A stretch of DNA of 64,000 bases from Marsupella aquatica. Lineage: Eukaryota > Marchantiophyta. Of this stretch, positions 11,729 through 22,088 are shown piece after piece. The notes under the pieces were generated by a model. That model was not told the origin of the DNA. It made no database searches and worked only from the letters and a program-made list of their open reading frames with translations. The stretch spans positions 18,724,001-18,788,000 of the forward strand of contig OZ316893.1 in assembly GCA_973895155.1 (NCBI GenBank), written 5' to 3'. Numbering within the stretch: position 1 is the first letter of the stretch; each line of letters opens with the position of its first letter. The translations under genes were made by a program, and so were the position numbers.

Positions 11729-12326
11729 ACCTGAATAATGTACATGCATAGTGCACCTGATGTGGATACCTTGGATATTGCAGACATTCCAATTTTGAGA
11801 AGAAGGACCTCTGTAGGAGAGGATGCTTAGGCAACAAGTACCCTAAGTTCATTACTTGTTCCTGGGTACATGCCTTCAAAAACTCCCCTTAAGCCTTCTA
11901 GGAACTTTTTTAACTCTGCAATCATTTTGATCACGACTTACATGACATTGCTTAAATTAAATCAGGACTTCTCATTATGAGCATATAAGTTACAAGGCTA
12001 TTTAATTTGCGAGAATTCCCTTAAAGTGTACCAACATTTTGTATTGTCATTGAATGTCTGCCCATTTACAACATCTGTATGTGGCATCACAAAACAATTG
12101 CACTTGTCACCTTCAATATTGTGAAGGCACATATTCAAACTATGAGGTGCATGCTTGCAGGTGTCTAGTACGTTTGTCCCAATATTTCTCCCGTTTGGAA
12201 TCGGAGCAGAGACTCACCAGATGACTGGACTGGACCAAGTTATAAACGCAGCATTTTAAGGGCCCTCCGATTATCAGGTGAACGCATTATCTTCCGGTCT
12301 GCAGTGATTAGGTGGCCCGTGTGTAC

Positions 12327-13175
12327 ATGGCCTCTAGGAAACGTACAAAGGTTGACCACCCGCCTCTGTTGGCTAGAATCAAAGCCATTTTGATTCCTGG
12401 CCACTATGGGTTCACCCAAGTGAGTTGGCCAATCGTACAAAAATGATTCTCAGAGTTCCATGGGACTGAAGTCAAGGACATCACTCCACAGACTACACAT
12501 GTTGTTGCGGGGACATGGCTGGATGTGATGAACAACTGGTCATGGTCCTTCATTGATTCTACCATTACCAACCAAGGTCTAAAAGTAGTTGAAGTCTCTT
12601 GGCTGACCGATTCTGTTAAACATAGGTGTGTACAGAGTACTGAGCAATATGAGTTGTGGGAGAGTGAGGAGGCCACTGCAGAGGCTTTGGCTGAAAAGGA
12701 AGCCTATGAAGCAGCGGCAGAGAAACCCAACTTTGCTTCTGTCCAATATGGACCTGTTGTCAACATAGGACACCATCCTATGCATGCAGATGCTATATTG
12801 AATGAGCATGGCAAGGAGAGAAATACCATTATGAAGGGGTTCAGTGTGGTATTTGCAGAAGAAGGAATTGGGGAGACTAAGTGCAGATTGTACAAGTCTA
12901 TAGTTGTTGAGCTAGGTGGGACAGTGGAGGAGAGTCTAACAGAAACCTCCACTCATGTTGTAGGTCTGTCATACATGAAAATATGCAGAAAATTCTTTAA
13001 GACAACAGTGCGTGATTTTGTCATGAACAACAATCTTTGGGTGCTTTCCCCTGATTGGCTTCTGGAATCAGCAGCTAGAGGGAAGCGACAGAATGCTTGG
13101 GACTTTGATATTTTTGAGGCCTGGCCCTCCAAGATTCAGTGGAGATGTATGCTTAGCAAAGGTGGGAGAGAGTGA
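12327..13175 (+). pseudogene. Tandem BRCT-domain protein carried by CACTA-1, one nonsense codon
   Basis: The frame opens at ATG 12327 with a basic N-terminus (MASRKRTKV), meets TGA at 12444-12446 and continues open to 13175. Translation downstream of the stop shows two BRCT-like repeats. The first includes THVVAGTWLD and the hallmark Trp in LKVVEVSWLTDSV; the second runs from KGFSVVFAEEG through VELGGTVEESL and STHVVG to LWVLSPDWLLESA. An acidic Glu/Ala-rich linker joins them. Tandem BRCTs bind phosphopeptides in DNA-damage and chromatin proteins. I cannot tell which host family this came from. The TGA may be a recent C-to-T change (CGA to TGA); removing a GTGAGT...CAG intron would also skip it, but that intron would be about 34 bp, too short for plants. 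A start downstream of the TGA is a third option. Confidence 0.68.
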
Positions 13176-13351
13176 GGAGTAGGAGTCCCTCATATTTTTG
13201 TATAAATCACAATTTTGTAATAAATGTGATCCTTGAACTAACTCATCTTGTCATGGTTGGTCGCAGTTGAAGTGATTGTTGTTTCCTGCTGCGTGGGGTG
13301 TGACTGTGAATCTACTTGCTGGGCTATGTTTGGCTGAAGACTTTGGTGGGT

Positions 13352-13885
13352 ATGCTGCCTCTTCCAGACCGTCAAGCCCTATGTAGGGTCCTCCTACGGG
13401 TTGCATCGTGCATGGCTACTGCTTGGGCTTACTTGTGTGGATTGGTAACCAGACAGAGTGTAGCTCCATCCGAGATAATGCCTGCAGACCTTGGATGTGT
13501 TGTGAATGCTGTGGTGAATGAGGATGCACAATCGGAAGAGGACATTTACTTTTCAGCAGATGAGTTAGACAAGCACGATGCTGTAGGTGGTTCCTTGTTG
13601 CCTGATTTGGCAGATGATATAGTTCTTACACATGTCTGGCCAAGGGTTCTTGTGGTGTCTGGCACACAAGATATCTGCAAATATAGACTAATTAGTACCC
13701 AGTGGAGGGACTTGGTAGCAACATGTGCACCATGGAGGGCACTGCTGCCACTGCTTGTAGGCACGGATCGAAGACCACCATGGCATGAGCAGGGTTTAGA
13801 CCTTGATGACTTAATGTACATGCTTGAGTACCTCAGGGCTGAGTGGCATCGACAACAGGATTGGTATCCGTATTTGATGTGGTAG
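13352..13885 (+). CDS. F-box-like protein carried by CACTA-1
   Basis: Intact ORF of about 177 codons from the in-frame ATG at 13352 (MLPLPDRQ); the frame is open from 13316. Around residues 80-130 lies an F-box-like pattern: LPDLADDIVLTHVWPRVL, then CKYRLISTQWRDLVATCAPWRALLPLL, with the usual spacing between the Leu-Pro entry, the central R-x-V/I-S-x-x-W block and the closing W-x-x-L. F-box proteins recruit substrates to SCF ubiquitin ligases. No substrate-binding repeats follow; the protein ends about 50 residues later in an acidic and aromatic tail. It lies between the BRCT ORF and Tnp2 on the same strand. Assignment rests on motif shape only. Confidence 0.5.
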   Translation: MLPLPDRQALCRVLLRVASCMATAWAYLCGLVTRQSVAPSEIMPADLGCVVNAVVNEDAQSEEDIYFSADELDKHDAVGGSLLPDLADDIVLTHVWPRVLVVSGTQDICKYRLISTQWRDLVATCAPWRALLPLLVGTDRRPPWHEQGLDLDDLMYMLEYLRAEWHRQQDWYPYLMW

Positions 13886-14211
13886 TAAGATGAGGACATC
13901 TCACACCGGTCTCGCACCTGGCACCTGTGTCTATGACTATACATGATTGGACTCTGATATGGTCATGGATGTACGTGCAGAGGCAGTACATGTGAGGACA
14001 GCGGAGGAGTTGACACCCTCAAACATTTAGGAATTTTGTCTCATTCACTTGAGAATAGGTACATGACTCAGGCACCTATATTTTTTGTTTTTTTGTTTTT
14101 TTGGAACGTTACGTATTTTGGCAAGTACAGTCGGGGGTGAAATCCTTAACAGGAAGTGTATTTTTCACTTGCATAATAAAATGACAAGGTGCTGAGTGCG
14201 TGTGTATAGTG

Positions 14212-17200
14212 ATGGCTCCAAGGTTGCCTCTTCACAACCCATTTAGGATTAGGCATCATGATTCTAAATTGTGGATGCGTGAACAAGCCCGGGCCGCCCA
14301 AGGTAGGAGTAGGAGGATGAGATGCCCATGCACACAGTGCCAAGGATTCAAGTCGTTGAGTTTGAACACTGTGCACCTTCACCTGCTGCGGCATGAAAGG
14401 CACCCTCGGTGGAGGGTTTGGAATGTACCAGCAGAAGAAGACTCCTCTGATGAAGAGTGGAGAGCTGACTTTGTGGATTCTAATACAGCTAGGCGTAGAG
14501 ACTACGTAGAGCAGGACATAGACTGTGCAGAGGATGGTCCTGGGGTCCAACATGAGAACGTGGATGACCAAGATGGAGATGTAGAGGCAGTCACTGAGGA
14601 CGGTGGGATGGATGTCCCAAGAATGGTTCAAGAGATTTTTGAAGACCTTGATGCTTTTTACGACACAGTGGAATCAGAAGAGGACAATGAACCGCAGCCA
14701 CACATTGGCGACGGCCAAGCTGAACCTGACTTTGACATTGGGGAAGGTGCAGCAGAGAGGGAGTGGGTGTTTGGGGGCCCAAAACACATCAAAGAAGCTT
14801 GCATTCCTATCTACGAGGGGTCGAACTGCTCCAAGCTGGGTTTTGTCGTGTTGTTGTTGAACATCTGTGGCAATCACAATGTTCCCAATATATTTGTGAC
14901 AGAGTTGTTGACCTTCCTGCGCCGAAATGTGTTACCAGATGGTAATTCAATTCCAAAAAATATGTACGAGGCTAGGAAATTGATGTCTAACCTTGGGCTG
15001 AACTATGTGTCTATTGATGCATGCCCTGATGGGTGTGTTCTCTTTCGCAAAGAGCATGCAGATAAATTGACATGCCCTCATTGTGGTAAGCACAGGTACA
15101 AGAATGTAGGGAAATGTACACACCCTGCCAAGGTTCTTCGTCATTTTCCTCTCATTCCTAGACTACAACGTCTGTTTAGATGCCCTGCCATTTCCAAGCT
15201 GATGACATGGACTCCTGATAACAAGAGCAGTGATGGCCTGCAGCGTCACATTGGAGATTCCAACCATTGGAAATTTGTTGATGAGAGGTGGCCACAGTTT
15301 GCTGCAGAGAAGCGGAACTTTCGATTTGGTCTATCACTGGATGGAGTAAACCCATTTGGAGACAAAAACAACCGTTATTCATGTTGGCCGGTTACGCTGC
15401 TAAATTACAACCTTCCCCCATGGATGACTACAAAGAGGTTTTTTGTCATGATGGTGCTGTTAATCCCTGGACCAGCTTCTGTGACCGAGCAATTCATAGA
15501 TATCATGTTGGCTCCAGCAGTGGAAGAGTGGAAGACTTTGTGGATAGAAGGGGTGTTAACCCATGATGTTCTGAAGGGGCTTCTTCGACCCAGCCCCTTT
15601 AGACTGCATGCAATTTGTTTGCTGGATATAGCAGATTACCCAGGCCATGGCATCATATCTGGACGAGTGACAAAGGGCTATGTGGGGTGCACACCATGTG
15701 GGAAAAATGTGACAAGTGAGTGGTCGCATGCCTTGCACAGTATGAAATTTCAGGGGCATAGAAGGTATCTGCCTATTGATCATCCTTACAGGCACACACG
15801 GTCTCAAATTGCACACTTCAACAACAAAACAGAGCTCCGTGGCCCACCACAGAGGGTCACCAGAGAGCAAGTCCTGAGGTGGGCAGCCAGGAAGGCTGAT
15901 TGGGACAAGAGAAGTGCCACTGATCGAGAACCTGAGGATCCAGTGGTGAAACACGGTGTGAAAAGACAGACCTTGATGGACTTGGAGTTGGAGTACTGGA
16001 GGGTAATGTACTTAGCCTCCAGCCCCTGTATGATTGCAATTTTAGATTGGAGCAATGGTGGATTGATGTTGGTTACAATCCTCCTATGTGGTTAATTAGT
16101 GTTTCTGTTGTTGAATTCTTTGCTTTGTGGAGTGCAGGAATTCGAGCCCAGCAAACACAATGTGGACGTCATGCACATTGAGAAAAATATTTGTGAGAGC
16201 TTGCTGAAGTTCTTGTCGGGTGAGAAAGATACAGGAGCAGTTCGAGCTGATATGCAACAGAAGGGGATTCACCCTCACCTTTGGTTGAAGCCCCATGCAA
16301 GCAATCCCAATGTACTTCTCAAGTTCCAAGCTCCCTATGTGTGCACACAGGATGAATGGAAGACATTCTTGTATAGATTGAGCTGTCTGAAAGTGCCCTC
16401 TGGCTATGCTGGTGCCTTCAAGAAGCATATTACAAAGAATAAACTTGGCAGTATGAAAACACATGACTACCATGTGTTGATGCAGCACATTCTGCCCCTA
16501 TGCCTCAGAGGTCTCATGCAGAAACCAGTCCGTAATGTCATTCTTCGACTGTGCAATGTATTTCGCCGTATATGTGTGAAAGTGTGGGATCCCCAAGGAT
16601 TGGAGCAGTTGAAGCAGGATGCTGCTTATGTCCTCTGTGACTTGGAGATATACTTCCCCCCTGCTTTCTTTAATGTTATGACTCATCTCCTAATCCATGT
16701 GGTAGAAGAGCTAGGGCAGTATGGGCCAGTCAGTACCAGATGGATGTACCCTATGGAGCGATACATGAAGTTGTTGAAAGGTCATGTGAGAACATACTAT
16801 AGGCCAGAGGCTTCCATGGCATTGGGGTACATTAAGGATGAGACGTTGGGATTCCTAACAGAGTACATGGCTGGGTCTGGTGAAGCTATGACAAGAGTTT
16901 GGAAATCTGGTGAAGATGATGGAGTGAGTGGCGAGGTTGTTGAAGGTGTGGGACGTGCTGTTCAGCTGCCTGTTGCGATTCGAGACAAGGCTCATTCATA
17001 TGTGCTGGCAAACACAGAGCCTATGCAACCATGGTGGAGGTGAGTGATTGAATTGACTTGCCTTTGTTGTGATGCTTCTTGTCTGTTCCAAGGGTGATCT
17101 TAGGTTGTCATGTGTTGTTTAGACCTAATTATGCCTGTACCTCATATTGCAGGGAATATGATATGCAAAAAGCTGCACACTCTAGGCAGCAGGATCCCTT

Positions 17201-17912
17201 CCCACAGTTCGAGCAGTGGATTCGGGTGACAATTCGAGAGCATAGTAGACATCACCCAGATATGGAGAAGGATTTGTATCTTCTATCTGTGCCACCACGA
17301 TTGTCTATTCTAACCTACAAACAGATGAGAGCTTATGGAAATCATTATCGAGTGAGGGATGAGCAGGGTGACCATTGTGTATCATATGATTGTGGTTTGA
17401 TTTCTGTGTTTGAGCAGAGAACCTCTGAAGAACAGAGGGGGTGGATGAAGATGGGTTACGTGGGGGAGTTGATCGACATTTGGGTGTTGAATTATGGTAA
17501 CACAAGTGTCCCAGTGATATTGATGAAGGGATCATGGGTGAAATCAGAGTGGCAGAGACCAAGGGCCACCATGAAGCGTGATCATGATGGGTTCTTGTTG
17601 GCCAATTTTAGGTCCAGAGTACCAGAATGGTCTGAGCCTTTTGTTTTCCCTAGCCAAGTTGAACGGGCTTTCTTTGCAGATGTGGAGGAGTCACATGGCT
17701 AGAGGGTGGTATGCCATAGCCAAGCACGGAACAGGCGGATGGATGGAAGTAAAGTAGAGTTCAGTTTGGATGACCATGCTGCATTCGAGCATCCTAGTCA
17801 TGAGATTGTACTTCCAACTCGGGCAGGGACTGACTACATCCCCTTAACATTGAGAGAGACATATGATGAACCTGGGCAAATGGAATATGATGAGGTTGAT
17901 GATTTGCAATAG
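14212..17912 (+). pseudogene. CACTA-1 Tnp2 transposase (one nonsense codon)
   Basis: Catalytic transposase of the element. Start at ATG 14212 (MAPRLPLHNPF). A Cys-rich transposase-associated domain (CPCTQC) is followed by an acidic linker, then the Tnp2 core: NMYEARKLM, a zinc-like CPHCGKHRY, and acidic residues in LSLDGVNPFG and LLDIADYPG, as in the RNase-H-fold active site of the family. Exon 1 ends at 16002 and an intron (16003-16137, GTAATG...GCAG) joins YWR to EFEPSKHNVDVMHIEKNICESL, the DUF4218-type region. A second intron (17040-17152) leads to the DUF4216-like C-terminus. A TAG at 17700-17702 interrupts the frame (likely TGG to TAG), which then stays open to 17912. Apart from that codon the gene appears complete. 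Confidence 0.88.
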
Positions 17913-18089
17913 GCAACAGCTGGCGATTGGCAAGTATGAGGTTGAGGATGACTACCTGCACAGAGTCACAGAACGGGAATTGCTGCCTGGAATGATGTTT
18001 AGGATAGTTGGATATGCATGAAATTGATTGATACTTTGAATTTAGTGTGCTGATTCTCCCTGTTTGGTTGTGGGTGATGTGCAGAAGCT

Positions 18090-21000
18090 ATGGGGGAAGA
18101 GGGTGATGACATGGAGACAGACATGGGGCTTGGAGAGTGGGGTGAAGAGGAAAGATTGGATATGGATGGAGACCCAGATGCAGGGGGCTCACAGAAAAAT
18201 GCACCTGTGCAAGATGCACAGGGCCCTCATCAAGTCCCAGGTAGGTGGGCAGCTAGAGAGAAATCACATAATCCATACCCTAGAAGGAGCCAGAGTTATT
18301 GGCAAGGGACGCCTGATAATTATGATGATGACTATGATGGAGCAGAAGATGGATGGGATGATTATGAACACCCAGAGCGTGGTAGAGACGGGTACAGAGG
18401 GCAATGGAAAGGTGAGGAGGATGATTGGACAAGTAAGTGCCTTGTGCTAGTGATTTTGTGATGGTAGTAGAGATTTAGCTCAATATGCACTTATCTGATG
18501 TGTAGCTAGGGCAAAGAGTTTATCTTACAGGTCCATGAGTGTGGCATGTACCTGTTGGTATGCAGACTCTGATTGGGACAATCACGAAAACAACAAAGGC
18601 CATCCACGTTCAGATAGGAGGCAATCATTCACAGGCGGGAGAAACGCCCCTAATTCATCAAGACAAAGCAATAGGACAGGTGGTCCAGAACCATCTATGC
18701 GCCAAGGGAGAGGTAACTTGGTCATTGCAGAATTGCTCTGAAGTCCACTGTATATTTGGCAGCGGGATTTATGATTCATACTTACCTAATGTAAGTGACT
18801 GTAAATGGATCCTGTAAATGTGCAGGGACTCCAGGGAGGTTTGGACAATGCAATCCAGGCCGTGGGGGGAGATCAGGCCGTGGAGGGACCCCAGGCCGTG
18901 GGGGGACACCAGGCCGTGGAGGGACACCTAGTAGCACTTCAGGGAGTACCAAGGCAGGAGACAGTAACAAATTTGGTAAAGTAGAAGTGAATTCCGAAGG
19001 TTGGATAACTCCCACATGTGATGGTAAGAACCGTTGGCATTCTGACCTAAGAGGAGAAGTATTGCGTTGGTTAGATTTGAGCATTACAGAGTTTAGGAGT
19101 CAGAACAAAGCTGATTGGGCTACTATCTGCAAGGACATTCTTGAACGGTGGGAGTATGTTGGTAATGATGGTAAGGGCCCAGTTGAAGATTGCATATCAG
19201 ATTATGCAATGAGGATTTTGAAACAAGAGAGGCATAGGTTGAAAAGGATGTGGATAGACAATGGTTCTAACAGGAGAATGCCACCACCCCCATCATTGGA
19301 ACTGGATCAATGGACACGGTTAATCAAAGGGTTCATGTCGGAGGCTGGACAGAGCAAGAGTGAACTGATGTCAAATGCTCGAGGCAAAGTGAAACACCTT
19401 TCACAGGCTGGGAGAGGAAGTTATGCTCTAGTGAAAGAACAATTGGTAAGGCAGTGACATGCCTGATAGTAAGCCTCAAACTTATCATCTTGCTACCATT
19501 ATTACATTTTCATTGACAATCAACACTTGGTTTCATTCATATGTATGTTGATGTGGACTGCAGAAGAAATTGACAGGTGAAGAACCATCAGCACAAGAAG
19601 TGAGAGAGGAGTTCATGAAACAAAGGAGTGAGGTGACAAGTGTAACTTCCAAACAGGTGATTATGTTGTAATTCTGTATGTTCTGTGACTATTTGGCCTT
19701 GAGCATCAGAAAGAAATGTAGTAGGAAGTAAACAACCAGTTCTTGGGGACAGTTATCTGAGATATGTAAGCTGTGTTATGACAGGGAACTGTTACAACTC
19801 TCACAGAGATGTGTGAACGGTTGAAGTCATTAGAGTGTGGACTCCCTCAAGTGGAAAGTAAATTGGCTGATCGTTTGGATATTGTGGAGGCATCTGTAGC
19901 GAACCTTCTTGCATCAGTGGAATCTAATTTCAAGCTTGTGATTGAAAAATTGGGTGGTTCCCAACCAAACAATGAGGGCAACATTGTACAAAGTGTGCCC
20001 TTATTAACAAAAAAGGGAATTGGCAAATCTGACACAGGTATGGAAATGACACCGGCCCATTGTTCATTGTGTCCTATGTTCAAATGTTAGAAGTAAGTTT
20101 TCATGAATTGAGTGAATGGTTTGAATGCAGGAAGAGTGGAGGCAGAGAAGGACCCTGTAATCAGTAAGCAGAAGGGCAAGAAGGTTGCTGAGACAGGTAA
20201 CCTGCTATGATCCAGTACATTACATTTGAAAAGTGCATGGAGTTTTGTGAAGCTTAAGCCGGTTGGAGGTAATCTTTTCTGTAAGAACTGGTTGGATGAA
20301 CTGGGATCTGAAGTGACATCATGATTGATGTATCAGGTGATTCAAAGAGCAATAATGAAGAAGATGTGCCCAGTGCCTCAGTGACCATAGCCAAGGAGGT
20401 ATCAGGTAAGCTGATGCTTTAAATTCCTCTATATGAATGTTGAGAAACAATTCAGTGGTTAATAGATTCAACTTGAATATTGTGGTGTGTTTATTGATCA
20501 ACAGAAGCAGACATGGAGCATATGGCAATGGCAAAGAAGGGGAAGAAGGCTGTTCATAATGGAAAGGAGATAGTGACAACTTTGTGGTTGGTGACATGTA
20601 CATTTAGCACATGTGATGAGTGATTGACTTATGTTGGACATGACACTGAATTGTAGTTGATGCAGAGTTGACAGACTCTCAACCAAGTGGGAGCAGGGTG
20701 AAGCGAGGTCGAAACTTGGGAGCAACATTGGATGCAAGTAAGATTGTAGATGCTTCAATTGAAGCAAGTACAATGTTGGCAGATACTGAGATGATGTCGC
20801 AGGGAAATCCTGCTACACAGTCAGAAGTGTCAAATATGGATGCAGATTCTTTGAAGAAGAGTGTAGCCAATTCTCGATCACCAGCACAAAACACTCATGC
20901 CAAAGTCATGACTCGCAACCAAGGTATGAATAATGTCATGTATAAGCCACCCAGGAAAGCCAAGAAAAACAGCCAGGGTAAGGTGGAGGTGATAGCCACA

Positions 21001-21261
21001 ACAGAGCCAGTCCATAATCTTCTATCATGGGAGGATGACTCGCAGGTATGTGTGGGTACAGGCATTTTGCGACCGGATCATGCAAAATTCCATGGCAAAG
21101 TGGTCCCGGATGACCATGTAGTAGTGTTGTTGACTACAGTGATTGTATCTGATTGTAATTTGCCATTTCCGAATAGAGACGATGATCCACCTCAGGAAAT
21201 AATTGCAGATGCAGTAGGATCTCTTGTGCTTTGGCCATCAGAGTGTGTTAGTCTGCAGTGA
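18090..21261 (+). CDS. CACTA-1 second protein: Transposase_24 (Ptta/En-Spm) type
   Basis: Multi-exon gene. The first clear ATG is 18090 in an acidic exon ending at 18432. Likely exons follow at 18566-18712, 18826-19445, 19564-19656, 19785-20037, small ones near 20130-20195, and a last one about 20666-21261, all with GT-AG edges. The exon at 18826 holds a Gly/Arg repeat, then a Transposase_24-like region (VLRWLDLSITEFR, ILKQERHRLKRMW, MSNARGKVKHLSQAGRGSYA) continued by the EEPSAQEVREEF block of the next exon. A coiled coil follows at 19809-19960. The end matches a domain common in CACTA second proteins (DDDPPQEIIADAVGSLVLWP). Such proteins are thought to bind subterminal repeats like TNPA. A relative lies at 54765-56708. 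Small exon borders are approximate. Confidence 0.75.
18855..18926 (+). repeat. Four 18 bp units coding for a Gly/Arg repeat
   Basis: Four in-frame copies of CCAGGCCGTGGRGGGACA and close variants, translating as repeated PGRGGT. RGG-like tracts often bind nucleic acid. It lies immediately before the Transposase_24-like domain. Confidence 0.9.
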
Positions 21262-21763
21262 CTGAATGCAAGTGTAGATAGAATCATGTGAATTGTGTCA
21301 CATTTTGACATTGCCTTGGAAAGATCCAAGAAATATCTGTACCAATTTTTCCATTTGGTAAAGAGGATGAAGGAGCCGTTGTGTGTGACATTGATATTTC
21401 TGAATTCTGTATGTATGAAACAAGTGATTGATGTCAAACTATGGCTCTATGGTGATTGTCTATGATATTTGAATCTGTTTTGTATCATTTCAGTATTAGT
21501 GTGTATGGTATAGAGGAATACTTTGTGACCTTCTTTGTAGTCTATGAAGTTTGAATCTGTGAATTCATATTAGTGTACATGGTATAGAAGATGGCTTTCT
21601 GAAACTATGTATTCTAATGTTAACATGATGAATGGTGAACTTATAGAGTGAGTTCATTCCAAGTACACAATAACACATGAATGCAATATGTTATTTGTGC
21701 ACAAGAGTGGGTTCATTCCAAGTAGTATAGTGGGGTCTTCATCACTCATATCCAGTTGACATG

Positions 21764-22016
21764 AAAGACTTATACATACCCCACAAAGTATATTTAAAGA
21801 CTACCCTCCATAACCTTTTTAGTCGTTCCCAACGACTCACCATCTCAGCCCATAAAAGACTGAAAATGACTCACCAAAGCTACCCACACAAAGACTAAAA
21901 TAGATTGAAAATTCAGTCTATTAAACGACTTATAAACCAGTTCTATAAAGGACTCAGTTGATTATAGTAACAAAACATACGACTCGCAGTCCTATAAAGG
22001 ACTGGAATCCTTCCCA
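21764..22016 (+). repeat. CACTA-1 right subterminal AAAGACT repeats
   Basis: AAAGACT at 21764, 21796, 21855 and 21890, and the variant TATAAAGGACT twice before 22016. They match the left-end motif in sequence and in strand. Probable transposase or TNPA-like binding sites (inference). Confidence 0.6.
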
Positions 22017-22057
22017 GTCGTTTCCAAGTCCTACACGGTACTGAATAGTCATTAATG

Positions 22058-22088
22058 GGGTCTAAATACCCCTCGGTTTCTACTAGTG
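22058..22088 (+). repeat. CACTA-1 right terminal inverted repeat
   Basis: Ends ...GGTTTCTACTAGTG, the reverse complement of the left end for 15 bp, with imperfect similarity beyond. Followed by AAT at 22089-22091, the second copy of the target duplication. Confidence 0.95.

Larger units (their letters stand above)
5731..22088 (+). mobile_element. CACTA (En/Spm) transposon CACTA-1 carrying PHD, BRCT and F-box ORFs
   Basis: A complete 16,358 bp element with both ends visible. The left end starts CACTAGTAGAAACCG and the right end is its exact reverse complement. The 3 bp target duplication AAT lies at 5728-5730 and 22089-22091, as known for CACTA elements. Rejoining the flanks gives CATAAGGAATCTTTAAC; uninterrupted copia-2 has CATAAGGAATCTTAGCC at the same place. 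All recognisable genes are on the plus strand: EDM2-like PHD (11048), tandem BRCT (12327), F-box-like (13352), Tnp2 transposase (14212) and a Transposase_24-type second protein (18090). Terminal 360 bp regions carry AAAGACT repeats. Tnp2 and BRCT each carry one nonsense codon, so this copy may be recently inactivated. Confidence 0.93.

Noticed and set aside
12418-12451. Possible tiny intron that would remove the BRCT nonsense codon
   Set aside because: About 34 bp, below the usual plant minimum, and it does not clearly restore the frame.
14146-14631. Minus-strand ORF of 161 codons opposite Tnp2
   Set aside because: Mirror of the coding strand of the transposase; no own motif.
18064-18450. 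Alternative plus frame of 128 codons over the first Transposase_24 exon
   Set aside because: The 18090 frame has the acidic pattern, ends at a GT donor and continues into the known domain.
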